Assembly: GCF_022201045.2 (NCBI RefSeq)
Contig: NC_068559.1
Location: 1,426,001 to 1,490,000 of the forward strand
Length of the DNA stretch: 64,000 nucleotides
Reading direction: 5' to 3'
Source of the DNA: Citrus sinensis
Lineage: Eukaryota > Streptophyta > Magnoliopsida > Sapindales > Rutaceae
Part shown: positions 11,561 through 22,860 of the stretch, one piece after another
Position numbering within the stretch: position 1 is the stretch's first letter
Layout of the letters: the number at the start of each line of letters is the position of its first letter
Translations under genes and position numbers: made by a program
The notes under the pieces: generated by a model
What the model was told of the DNA's origin: nothing
What the model saw: the letters and a program-made list of their open reading frames with translations, nothing else
Database searches by the model: none

Positions 11561-13989
11561 ATGGCCAAATCCGACGCCGTTTATGATACTTTCTTCTCTT
11601 CATTGATACAAGACATCAAATCTTACTCCGGCACCGACCCTCTTCTCCCTTGGCTCCAGTAATATTCAATCCATACGACGTCGTTTCATTTATGTCTTCG
11701 CCTCAAATTTATTGAATTTTAACTTAACATTTACGATTTTAATGTCTATGAAATTTTGATTCATTTTTTTTGCTTTTATATTTGTGGATTTAACATGTTA
11801 TTAATAGAGGGATAAAAAAGATGAAGGACTCATTGCCTTCTAAGCTGTTAAAGGAGAAGCTGCCTCGCTTTCTGCAAAAATGCGCTCAGACATTTGAATC
11901 CGATCGCCGTTATCGAAACGACATGCGTTATCTTCGCATTTGGTTACATTTGGTAACTTTACTGATCTACCCTTTTGCTCTCTTAAATTATTTCTGCTAT
12001 ATTACGTTTGTATCGCGGCTAAAGTGTTATAAACAGCCAATTTCATTTGACAGCTAATGTTTAGATGCTATGTAATCACTGGATTAAAAGTCACGGTACC
12101 TTAATCCAGAACAATACCATTTTTGTCTTTAAGGCAAAATTTAGCAGTCATGATAATTTGCAATTTTAATTTTATTTGCTTTGTTGTGTGTGCTTGTTGA
12201 CATTGATTAGATGGACTTCGTGGATGATCCAAGAGTGATGTTGAGAACAATGGAGGTGAATCACATTGGTACAAAGCGGTCTTTGTTCTATCAAGCGTAT
12301 GCTTTATATTATGAGAAGATGAAGAAATTTGAGGAGGCTGAGAAAATGTACCATCTGGGCGTGCAAAAGTAAGTTTGTGTTGTATCTCTGCAAATGTTCA
12401 TGCGATTGGTAAACATGTAGAGCTGGCTCAATAAATGTATTTTGATACTAGAATTCTGAACCAGCGAAAATTAGTTTTAATAGAAATAAGATAAACAAAT
12501 TATTTAGAGATGTCATTATTTATGTACTTTGTTGAAGTATTTAAATGTATTTTGAAATTTGTCTAGCTCTGTTATTCTTGTATCAACTGTTGAACAGCCT
12601 TGCAGAGCCTGCCGATGAGTTGCAGAAATCTTATGAGCAATTCCTTCATCGCATGGAGAGGCACAATAAGAAGAGAATCCAGGTAATGTACAGTTTTCAT
12701 CCATAGTGTAAATTAGTACATTATTTGTTATCTAATTATGGGTAGATATCTTGCAGCAGCAGGAGCGGAAAACTTCTAGAAAGCCTCTGTCTGCAAGGAG
12801 CATCCCTTTCCATTACAATGAGAATGAACAAAAGAGTGAATACATAGGCAGAGTTGACCATAAAAATGCTGAAATCAAGAAGATATCGAGGGAAAGCTCC
12901 CAGAATGTGAAGCAACTAATGCAAGCTAACCATGTTAAGCTTTCGGCGACGACGTCTAATATTGGATCAGGTGATATGAAAGAGGAACATATTGGTAACA
13001 CGGGAAGTATTAATATATCCAAGCAGCAAACAACTGCTAAAATAGAAGCCCATGAACCTAGAATATCTGCTGGTGATGAGACAGTTGTGGTGAAGTTTGT
13101 TGATACTGCTATTGTTGGGAAAACTGAAGCAGAAGATGCATGCCATCATGGTTTGGTGGATCCTACAATAAACATGAAGGAGGCCATAAATGCCATTAAC
13201 AGCATGTTTAGAGAGCCTCTAGATACAGCAAAAAATGGAAGAAGATCACACAGAAAACAAAATGAAGAAAATCTTGGTGTGCAAAATGGGTTTGAGGTGT
13301 TCATCGATGAAGATTTTGATAAAGGAACTGAGAGTAAAGAAAAAAAAGGAGTTTCGCTTGAGCAGCATAGTGGAGCTCAAATTTGCCAGCCTCAGCAAGA
13401 ACAGTTCAAAATATTTGATGATGATGAAGACAGTCATGAGAATGGAGCAAGAAATTATGACAAAGAGAACTTCGAGCAGATTGATGATCAACATTTGTCC
13501 CAGGGCTCCAGTTCATCTGCCACATTTTTAAATGGTTTTGTGTTTCTCCGTCCAAGTGATCTTCCTTCTGAAAATTCTGATGATATGGATGCAGAGAGAT
13601 CACCTCGAGTAAAGCTTAGAGAGGATACAGTTGTTCATAGGTTTGTTGGTTCCACTATCTTGGATGAGCCAGAGGTGGAAAATGTCTGCCACCATGGCTT
13701 AGTGGACCCCACAATCAACTTGAAGGAGGCGATGGAAGATATTAATAACATGTTCGGCAAGCCAATGGATTTTGTTAGGGCGAAGAGACCCAAGAAGCAG
13801 GAGAAAGCAGCAGTTAGAAATCAGGATCCTGGTGGGTTTTCAATACTTCCTGATGACGACTTGAAACCTCAACATCCGGCTCCACCAAAGCCATCCAGCA
13901 AATCAAGAGATTCTGATTTGCTTGAGCCAACTATGTGTACAAAGGAAGCCATGGATGAGATAAATAAGATGTTCGGAATGCCTTTGTAA
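11561..13989 (+). CDS. BUB1/MAD3 family spindle-checkpoint protein without kinase domain (BMF type)
   Basis: Acts in the mitotic spindle checkpoint, where Mad3/BubR1 proteins restrain the anaphase-promoting complex. Five exons (11561-11658, 11808-11952, 12211-12368, 12598-12682, 12757-13989) join in frame to about 572 residues. Residues about 8-155 form the Mad3/BUB1 homology region 1, with PLLPWLQGIKKMKDSLPSKL, FESDRRYRNDMRYLRIW and NHIGTKRSLFYQAYALYYEK. The rest, in one long exon, is largely charged. It holds a KEN box (YDKENFEQ near 13456-13479) and three copies of a motif built on DPTINxKEAMxxINxMFGxP. No kinase domain follows, so it is BMF2/BMF3-like rather than BMF1 in Arabidopsis terms; I cannot settle which. 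No KEN is present at the extreme N-terminus, where many Mad3 proteins have one. Confidence 0.85.
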
Positions 13990-14407
13990 CTTCTAGGGAA
14001 AAGGGTGAGTTCTACTTCTGCTAGCAAAGTTACATCTTGGTAGTTGATATATATATAATTGATTTGGCTGTCATCTTGATATGCTTAATGAACTTGAAAT
14101 AAAGATTTTTGAGAAGATGCCTCTTTGCTTTCCTGCTTCTTATGAAAATATTAAACTTCTATTTCTCTGTCTTAATGTTGCAATGAGTTGTACTCTTAGA
14201 ATACATTGTGAGACAAATAACTTAAAAGGAAAATAAAAGAGGCTTAAAATCACTGCTGCGAGGAAGCAAAATTCAATTTAATAAAGAAAAAGAACAAGAT
14301 AACAGCAGAACTTACTAGGCATTGTTACATCAGCAGAAAGTGAAACAAACCAGGATTGAAATTTAAAACAAAGATCAATCAAGGGTTAAGGAAAATTTTA
14401 AGTAAAT

Positions 14408-14935
14408 TTAGTAGTGAATTGTAGGACAATCAGCTGGACGGAAAGCCAAGGGGCCAGCAGCATAGATAACAGCTTCATAGTTCCTTCCCATCAATTTTTT
14501 CTTTTCGTAGCGAAGTGGGGCACCGTACATTCCGTAGTTAAGATTGGACAGGAGGCTGCAATTTTCAAGAGGAGATGAAACAAGTTTAACCAGGCATGAT
14601 TGGAGGGGATGTTCCAATAAATAATGGCTCATCTTGAAGCCTTCAAGTTCGGCAAAGAAGTAGCCGTTGCCATCTGTTTCAAAAGCCTTGTAGTAACTGA
14701 CTTGATCTCTTTGGTTTTTGCAGATGACACTGACTTTAGCTGAAGGGATTGGCTCAGCATCGGACAAAGACCATGTTCCAAAATTTTTGCAGCTCTGGCA
14801 GTAGACCATGCCTTCAACAACCACATCAACTTTCTTCTCCGCTGCTGGGGCATACTCATTATCGGCGAAGGCAGTGAAGGCCAATTGAAGAAGCAAGAGT
14901 GATGAGATGACAATTGTGAGATTGTTGCTTGCCAT
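14408..14935 (-). CDS. Pollen Ole e 1 / extensin-like secreted protein
   Basis: A cell-wall or apoplastic protein of the Ole e 1-like domain family, 175 residues in one exon. Residues 1-24 form a signal peptide (hydrophobic IVISSLLLLQLAF, cleavage near FADNE). The domain starts VVVEGMVYCQSCKNFGTWSL, with the characteristic early cysteine pair, and continues with AKVSVICKN, a diglycine-free beta core ETDGNGYFFAEL, and later cysteines in LQSCLVKL and ADCPTIHY. Six or more cysteines suit disulfide bonding outside the cell. The biochemical role of this family is poorly known; links to arabinogalactan proteins and pollen tube growth are general family knowledge. It is convergent with the checkpoint gene, with 418 bases between the stops. 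Only one usable Met precedes the signal peptide, which fixes the start. Confidence 0.9.
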   Translation of the reverse strand: MASNNLTIVISSLLLLQLAFTAFADNEYAPAAEKKVDVVVEGMVYCQSCKNFGTWSLSDAEPIPSAKVSVICKNQRDQVSYYKAFETDGNGYFFAELEGFKMSHYLLEHPLQSCLVKLVSSPLENCSLLSNLNYGMYGAPLRYEKKKLMGRNYEAVIYAAGPLAFRPADCPTIHY

Positions 14936-14963
14936 TTTTTTGAAAGCTGCCTGAAATGAAGAG

Positions 14964-14975
14964 GGTATATATAGT
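14964..14975 (-). promoter_or_regulatory. Possible TATA box of the Ole e 1-like gene
   Basis: On the minus strand the sequence reads CTATATATACCC about 30 bases before the ATG. If it is the working TATA box the 5' leader would be only a few bases long, which is unusual. It may instead be AT-rich leader sequence. Confidence 0.4.
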
Positions 14976-15158
14976 TTGTTGTTGTACGCTAATTTTTTTT
15001 TTTTTTTTTTTTTTTAAGTTTCGATGAACGTGTAAGCTACTAAGCTACATGTCAATGATTATGTTTTCCTCAAATGTTGTTGTTTACGTGAAGGCCACCT
15101 TCCTTTACCCTTATTTTATTTAAATATATTTTTGTCTTCGTCTTCGTCTTCTTTAATA

Positions 15159-15595
15159 GGGTTATTTCCACCTAACCCCCAAATCTTTCAACATTTTTCA
15201 CCGTACACCCAAACTTTTCAACATTTTCTACTGCACACTCAATTCTATAAATTTGACCGTTAACGGAGCTATTTAAAAGTTAATAAAATATTTGAAATAC
15301 CCCTTATCTTGAATTAGAAAAGAATTAAATGAGATAAAATATTAATCCAATAATTAATATTTACATTAAAAATTCTTAATTAAAAGTAATTAATAATAAT
15401 CCCATCAATTAATTTATCAAATAAATTTAATTTATCATTATCAAATAATATTTAGGGCATAAATTTCTAAATTTACCCTTTGACCGTTAGAATAAATGGT
15501 CAAGTTAACAAATTTGGGTGTGGATTGAACATTGTTGAAACATTTAGGTGCGCGGTGCAATATGTTGAAACATTTAGGGGCGACGAAATTAACCC
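15159..15595. mobile_element. Mutator-like MITE with 9-bp target-site duplication
   Basis: The element starts GGGTTATTTCCACCTAACCC and the reverse complement of its right end starts GGGTTAATTTCGTCGCCCCT. The two ends match imperfectly for about 90 bases, including a twice-repeated TTTCAACA theme. It is flanked by identical 9-bp repeats TCTTTAATA at 15150-15158 and 15596-15604. A 9-bp duplication with long terminal inverted repeats is typical of Mutator-like elements. At 437 bp with no open frame it is non-autonomous. Confidence 0.85.
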
Positions 15596-17152
15596 TCTTT
15601 AATATGATGCGTATGAAAGGACTGTATAATGCCTGTGTGAGTAATGATTTTTCATTTTATTTTTCCTCCCTAATTTTCTTTTAATATTTCCGTCGTTTTG
15701 TCTTGGCGATTGGTATTTGGAATGCATGATAAGAGTATCTCAAAAAGGTTATATTAATTTTACTCTTTAAATATTTATTTTACTTTTTTATGTGATAAAA
15801 AAGAGAGTAAAAAAATATGTTATTCTCTAAATAAAAATAAGTTAATATTATTTTAATTAAATAAATATTTAAAAAAAAAATAAATGATAATTAAAATATT
15901 TTTCTCTCTCTCTAATAAAAAGTAATAAAATAAATTGAAAAAGGAAAAAACAATTCAACAAAATTAAAGAGAGAGAGAAATTTCTTATTAAAGAATTTTA
16001 ATTAAAATATTTTTTAAAATTTTAAATATTGACGTGACTCTTTAAATAAATAATAAAATGTGATTCTTTAAATAAGTGATAAAACTTTAATTGAAAAGTT
16101 TATTGAAGATACTGAGTGTGGTGGCCCAGGATATTTCAAATAGACTGATTGGGATGGGTCACCGGGGATACACGCTTCGGGCCAACCGCACTCAATCGGC
16201 CTAGGCTTTGGTTCAGCCCGCTCTAGTTTTATTTTATTATTTTTTAAAATCATACTATAATTTACTTTGAATGAATATAATTATAACATAATTTAGGGAC
16301 TATTGAGCATCGTTCAACAATCATCATCAAATAACGACAATTTACCCTGCACTTATATTTTGATTTAGTGAGCGTTTAACTTGAACAAATCTTTTATGTT
16401 AGGGAAAAAAAAGGTCAAATTCCCATTGTAAATAGATTCACCACGTTTGACCTTCTCTTTAACTTAAGATTATTCCTACATTTATAATTCTTTTATTTCA
16501 GCATTCTGATCAGGTCGAATTCTTAATTTGACAATGCCATAGTCTGAAAATTTGCTCCAATTAAAAAAATAAATAAATTATGAAAAAAATTGTATCACAA
16601 AATTGGGGAAAGTTCCCACACTGCATTTGTCTAAGAAAGTTCGTTTGGCCACCGCGTCGAATTTCCCTGAAACCTGGTCATTTAATAAATTAATGGGCAA
16701 TATTTATTTCAGGATCCTCAGTTTGTCAAACTTAGCAACTGGCACGCGCCTTACAACTCGAGCACCTTGAAACAGTCAATCGATCCAGAGAGGCGTATCA
16801 GTCAACACCCAAAATTAAAGCAACCTCCACATTTAAAAAAAAAAAATGAAACTTCTACATTTAATTAGATGACACAATGCCTTTTTTTTTTCCTCCCCCT
16901 TTTGGGTTAATCGTATGCATCTTCACATCCAGTCACCCACCAAATTTTTTAAAAAGAGAAGCAAAAAACAAAGAAAATATCCCCGAATTTACCACTTATC
17001 TCGGATTATATTTATATACATCTGCAATTCCATCAACCTATACACAAAGTAATTGAACCAAAAGGCAATGATTTTTTTTTTTTTTGCCTAACCAAACTAG
17101 AAAACATGGTAAAATTTGAAGCTTTTCATACTTGCAATCCAAAATTCATAAT

Positions 17153-20100
17153 CTAGATTGCCTCTGTAGATAAAATCTCAATCTCTGCCCACCAAAGAGG
17201 GGAAAGTTTTGGGATTGCTCCATCTGGTGTTATTCCGGTTATCTCTCTCAATATTGCGGCAATGTCTCTCATTGTCGGTCTTTTTTCTGGGTCGGCGCGG
17301 ACACAAGATTTTATCAGTTCACCAAGTTTCTCTAGCTGCTCCTCATCAAAAGAGCTTAAAGTTGGATCAACAAATTGTTGAAGGGGTTGCACTCCACTCA
17401 AATAATCAGCTGCCCAGTCTTCTAGAGAGCCGTTGTCCACCAAATAAGGGAGCCTACCCGTTACCATTTCAAATAATAATACTCCAAAGTTGTACACGTT
17501 GCTTTCAAGGCTTGCTGAGGGTGCACTTGAAAGTTTTTTGCTAGTTGCTGCCATTTCAGCCATGGCTATCTCATTCCAGAAGCTTAAGTCTGATAATTTG
17601 GCTGCATAGTCCTCAGTCAGATGGACAGCTGAAGAGTTCAAGTAATTGTGGGCTATGGGTGGGTTCAGCTGATGCATATGCTCTAGGCAGTAAGCCATAC
17701 CCATTGCAATCCGCAACCTCATTCCCCAGTCCAAATGCTCTGATTCTTTAACTGCAGCAACGAAAAAAAATAGTATCTTATGCATGATCTACCATAAAGT
17801 CAAGTACCTGAAAGAATGGCAAATAAAGGATATGCTACTAACAGAGTATGTAAACATTAGAAAAGTTAATTTAATCAAATTGATAACTTTCTTCTCCAGG
17901 ATAAAATGCTAAATGTAGATGTACCTACTTCCTACTAAGCTAAAAAGACACCATCCCAGTAACAAAAATTTATCACCTTCTTCACAAAACCTAGTACTTA
18001 TATTACGAGATAAGCAAGCTCATGAAATCATATGACTATATGATTTGTCCATACAATAACCTGATAAGAACAATGAGATACTTACTGTGTATATGCTCAA
18101 AGAGTGTTCCATTAGGAGCATATTCAAACACCATCATTCTGGTGAAAGGCTCCTCTTCTTCACAAAATCCAATAAGATTGACAAAATTTTTGTGGTTCAC
18201 TTTTGATAACGTGTCAATCTGAAACCACAACCACAGAAAAAATACAAAAGGTCAGATAGTGTCACCAACACTTAGAAATCAGTAGTTGCTGATAGATTAC
18301 CTTCTTCCTAAACTGCACTTCTAAGTTCTTAGGCCAATCCTTGGCAGATGCCACTGAGACAGAGGCCACAGCTATTTCAACTCCATTAGACAATGTCCCT
18401 TTGTACACCGTACCAATCGGTGAAGAACCAATTACATTACTGAAATCTTCACAAGCTGCTTCAAGCTCGGATCTCTTAAGCTTTGGAACACCTGAAATGA
18501 ATAATCACAATCATTTGAGTATATAGACAAAAACCTGACTATCAACATGTTAAACATATGTAGCCTAGCAGGTGGGGAGCGGGGAAGGGATGAAGGGATT
18601 TGGTTCTCTGGGATCTTTGCTTGTTATGGACACGCCTGTGGTCAAACATTTAACATTTACAGCTTTAAATGCAATAAAAAAATAAAAAAATAAAATACAT
18701 AATAAACAATATGATATGAAATCTATGATCATAGCCATTTAACTTGTGTTGCTTATAAACGAGAAGTATGCTTTGAATAATAAACTATAATATGTGTGAT
18801 GAAAATTATTTATAGTGAAATATGCATAGCCAGTTCCTGGAGTAGGAAATTGAATGGGTCCAGGAACTAGAATGGTGCCAACCATTAAAGGATACAATTC
18901 AACCTCCTGAATATCTTCTCTTTTCAGCCACTGGTTGACTGTTTTCAATTGATTGATTGGCACCATAGATAACCTTAGAAATGATTGTCACCTGAGAAAG
19001 AATAGTTACCAGTTACAAATGCTTTCTGAAGCTGTCCGCTCAATCCTGTGGCCCAAGGTTTGACAGTAGATACCTTATTGCTTCTGCAGAGATATATGCC
19101 CACAATTGCTACCACAAGTATGGCGCCCCCTATGACTCCGCCCAGAATAGCAATATGTTTTGAAGAACTCCCACCTGATTTTTGGAGGCTTTGTGATGAG
19201 GAAGGCCTTGGAATTGAAAGGGAAGGAGTAGGAGTTGGAGTTTGATTTGGAGCTGGAGCTGGAGCTGGATTGGAAAGTTTTGGAGGTGAAACGGAATCAT
19301 TACGATCAGAGCTTGTTGCATTTCCCTTTGTGTCGTTTGAGGAAGCAACAGCAGTAGGTGGAATAGCATCTGATGAAGGAAGTGGAGAAGAGGTACGCGC
19401 ATTTCCAAAATTACGGTCTTTGAGATTTCTGAAAGGATGAATTTGCAGCAGTCTCCTTTGAACAGTATCTTCATCAAGGACACCATTCCTAGGAAAGATT
19501 TAGGGGAGCATTAGGGGAAAACTGTAAAAGTGAAAAGGAAAAGTACAGTAACTAATATGCAAAAATTACACTATGAAAGCAAATCACAAGTCATTAAAAG
19601 GTCCTATAGAAAAATACATAGAGCATTCTTTCTGAAACTTTTAGTTGTTTTACATCGTCAAAATATGCTGTGTAAGATGCACTGTAAGATGAAAGACCAA
19701 GACACAGTGTATTTGCACCACTAAACTTTCCTTTAAGAACCTTTTTTTTTTTTTATCTTGACTTGGCCAAAATATGGGGAATTTCTTACTTTTCTCGGAG
19801 GATCAGACCCAGCAACTGGGTGAACCTATCAATATCCATAATCTAGACCCATGCTTCGAGCTGTTTCATGCCATAAATTCCCTCCCCATCCATGTCTGTG
19901 GGTTGGAACCTTAGACTTCTTGTGTTCAACCCAATAATTTTATCAACTAAACTAGTTGGCACCCACAAACATAAATTCTCTTATTTTAAGACTACATATG
20001 ATATATGATTTGGAATATTATACTAAAGCAAAGAAATGTATATCAAACGCACTTCAGCAACATACCATTTAATCGATCTTTCGTACCAAGACTGTTCCTT

Positions 20101-21416
20101 TTTAGCAGCACTAGATAGCTGGCCTTCATCCACTTGGGATTCAGAAAGCACCTGAAGTTTATATATCTCGGGAGATAGGCTTCCAACAAAGTCATTGTTG
20201 TCCAATAAACTGCAACGTAAACAGAGAATTTAGTCACTATACCAGAGATAAAATTGAGCTGTTTTTTAGTGAGATTGAATCATTCGATGCTATCAACTTA
20301 CAGAATTGTCAGTGAATGATTAATGCCCAGGTCATTTGGGAGAGGTCCACTAAAGTTATTGTGTCCGAAATCCAACACCTCTAACTCCTCCAACTCTCCA
20401 AATCCTTCAGGAATGATTCCACTAAAAGAGTTGTTGCGTAAAATACTGCAGAGAGACACAGAGTCATCACAATGCCCATATAAATATAGAAAGGAAAAAC
20501 TCAAAAACCAAAGTAACAACTGTCATCAGGAATCTGGCTAGCAAAAGCTATAGATACTTACATAGACTTTATGTGAGTTAGGCTTTGGATCTCCGGAGCC
20601 AGAGTTCCTTCAAGGCATAGATCCTTCAAGTTCCTGCACATTACACACATTTATTCTCAAAACCAATTTGAGAATATAACCAGTAGTAAACTCACGATAT
20701 CCATAACTACACCTAATAACCTATTGACTTCAAACAAACACCATCATTAATAAAAAATGAACCCCTTTCATTAAATCCATAATTATCGACTACCATAAAA
20801 AGAGAATAACTCTAGCAATACTTTTCAGAACCCATCTAGTTTTGTCATTATTGTTAGGTAATAATCTCTAGCAATAACAGCTATTCAATAAGTGTTGGAA
20901 AAACAAAAAAGGAAGTTACGGTTATTTTTAGGCCAATCACAACTGGATATAACAAGCACTAACAGTCCATATTAAGGTTTAATAAAAACACTCAAAATTT
21001 AACTTGATTGCTTTTCTTTGTAGCAGACAGAGAGCAAATAAGCCAATACTTTTTGAGTTTTTACATACAAATTTACAACTTTGCCATCAGAGCACTCAAC
21101 GCCGAACCAAGAACACGGATTATTCTCTGTATCACAACTTCTCCAACTCGTTAAAGCACCATATGGATCACGCACCACTCTCTCTCTCAATCTCAACAGA
21201 GCCAAACCTGCGCTCGCAGCCAGACAGTAACATAAATTCAGAAACTTTCCTCCATTTCCCGGCTAAACAAACAGAAAAGAGAATAACTTTAAGAAAAAAA
21301 AACAATATTGTTGATTTTGTACCTTCGTCGTTTAAAGACCAACACAAGCACAAACTTTGAGAAATTAGAACTACGAACAGAACTCCTAATCTGGTGAACT
21401 TCCAGTTCTGGTCCAT
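17153..21416 (-). CDS. LRR receptor-like pseudokinase of the MRH1/MDIS1 family
   Basis: A single-pass plasma-membrane receptor with a short LRR ectodomain. Nine exons (21416-21323, 21207-21069, 20633-20562, 20445-20302, 20209-20066, 19488-19010, 18491-18301, 18218-18086, 17751-17153) join in frame to about 664 residues. Order: signal peptide (1-28), LRRNT-like cap (NNPCSWFGVECSDGKVV), about three or four LRRs, a Pro/Ser-rich linker with a PAPAPAPNQTPTPTPS run, a transmembrane helix (HIAILGGVIGGAILVVAIVG), and a kinase-like domain ending in the family tail SPLWWAEIEILSTEAI. The kinase is predicted inactive. The glycine loop reads GSSPIG, the VAIK lysine is lost (IAVASV), HRDLK is replaced by AHNYLNSS, and DFG reads DLS. 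These losses are shared by the family (MRH1, MDIS1, At2g40270, At3g56050). MRH1 affects root hairs and MDIS1 pollen tube guidance; the role of this copy is not known. Confidence 0.92.
19742..19966 (-). mobile_element. tRNA-derived SINE in a receptor-gene intron
   Basis: Lies in intron 5 of the receptor pseudokinase gene, in the same orientation as the gene. Read on the minus strand it begins near GTGGGTGCCAACTAGTTTAG. It has a box A-like TAGTTTAGTTGA and a box B-like GGTTCCAACCC about 45 bases further on, and ends in a run of about 13 A. Those are the hallmarks of a Pol III-transcribed SINE. I could not see a clear target-site duplication, so its exact ends are uncertain. Confidence 0.6.
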
Positions 21417-22562
21417 TTTCCACCGGAGTTGAGAAACGATGTCGGATCGGAGAACTTAAAGTTTTAAATTAACTGAAGTTTTAAAAATTAAGGATTTAGA
21501 TTGAAACGGAGAACACAAATGTGAAATATCTGAGTTTTCAAGTCATCTTCGCGTGCCCGCAAGCAAATTTAGACCGAAAGAGAATACCAAAACCAACAGA
21601 AACCTGTACTTTGAAAACGCGTACTGCACTATAACTGTTCTTAGGCTTTTATCATGAAGGTACCTAAGTTCTTACATTTTTACAACAGAAGGCATAATTT
21701 CTTTATTTGCATGACATATATTGATATATAGACCAACAATACCCTTATAATAGTTATACAACATCAATTGAAGGATATTTTAATAATTTTACTAATAAAA
21801 TATTTAAAAAGATAAAAATTTAAAATCTAATACGATACAGTATAATAATAATATAAATAATATTTAATCTAATCATATAAAAATTAAATCTAATGTGAAC
21901 TTAAATTTCTTGATTCAGATTGACATGATTGTAACACAATATACACTTATACTAATCTCTACGAAATGATTGGAATAGATGCCTAATTTAATAATATAAT
22001 TCCGTGATTTAGATAGGGCTTGCATGATTGGGACCACTTTAATATAAGTGGAAAATCTAACCACTTTAATATAAGTGGAAAATCTATGTCCTTGCTTGAA
22101 AAACTTAAAAAAAAAATTAAGGGACCTAGATGACAATATTTTCGAATTAATTACGCCCCACGGCAGTGGTGAAAAACGACAGGTCGTTTGAGTAAGTTTA
22201 GGGGGGTGGGGGTGCCGGCAAAGACTTTTGAATTATGAGCTGGACTCAGTCATTTTCATTGTACGAAGGTGCAGTGGCCCACTTGCCTTGTAATTTACTG
22301 TAATTAAAATATTTCCAAATTTCTTTCTTACTGTTGCTAATATTGGGGTTGGTCGCTGGCGTTGCTTCCTTGATGCTTCCGGTGTAAATCTGAACTGGTT
22401 CTAGGTATATTTTCTTAATTTACAGGGAAAAGGACCTAGATTCTAAGATTTGTCATAATGGGCCGTTAAACTCTCACAGTATCAACAATATATCCCTAGA
22501 TTTTTATTGTTTCAAAAATAAAAAATGGACATTTAGATCTTCGTATTGAAGTTCGACAATTT

Positions 22563-22860
22563 GATAGCCACTTGGGCTTAGCTCAAGTGGCTAGAACCAC
22601 TCCCTCAATTTTTAATGGGTTTGAGACCCCGCAGGTGTATTGCAGGAGTTTAATTAAAATGTTTTTCCTTAGAGCTCCAGAACTTAAGTGAAGATAGTCT
22701 TTCTCGCAGGAGTGTAGTTGGGCGTCCCTCGAATATTTGAGAGAGTTAAAAAATTTGAGCGCTACCATATCGGAGTTGATGTAAACGGATCTCAGTAATT
22801 TATATGGCCTAAATAGCAGGAGCAATAGTTCTCTTCAAACTCTTCAAAAAAAAAAAAAAA
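22563..22860 (+). mobile_element. SINE with exact 11-bp target-site duplication
   Basis: The left end carries a Pol III box A-like stretch (TTAGCTCAAGTGGCTAGAAC) and, about 45 bases on, a box B-like GGTTTGAGACCCC. The element ends in a run of about 15 A. Identical 11-bp repeats TTCGACAATTT flank it at 22552-22562 and 22861-22871. Box A, box B, poly(A) tail and flanking duplication together make a tRNA-derived SINE the best reading. The exact duplication and clean tail point to a fairly recent insertion. Confidence 0.88.

Larger units (their letters stand above)
14936..17152. other. Gene-free AT-rich spacer
   Basis: Contains the promoter side of the Ole e 1-like gene, a T run of about 21 bases near 14994-15015, the Mutator-like MITE at 15159-15595 and very AT-rich DNA to about 16070. 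A short GC-richer island lies at about 16115-16225, with no reading frame or family I recognise. The last few hundred bases are probably 3' UTR and flank of the receptor pseudokinase gene. Confidence 0.55.

Noticed and set aside
22563-22640. A tRNA gene, because of the box A and box B-like sequences
   Set aside because: The sequence does not fold into a cloverleaf as read, and the poly(A) tail with flanking duplication shows it is the head of a SINE.
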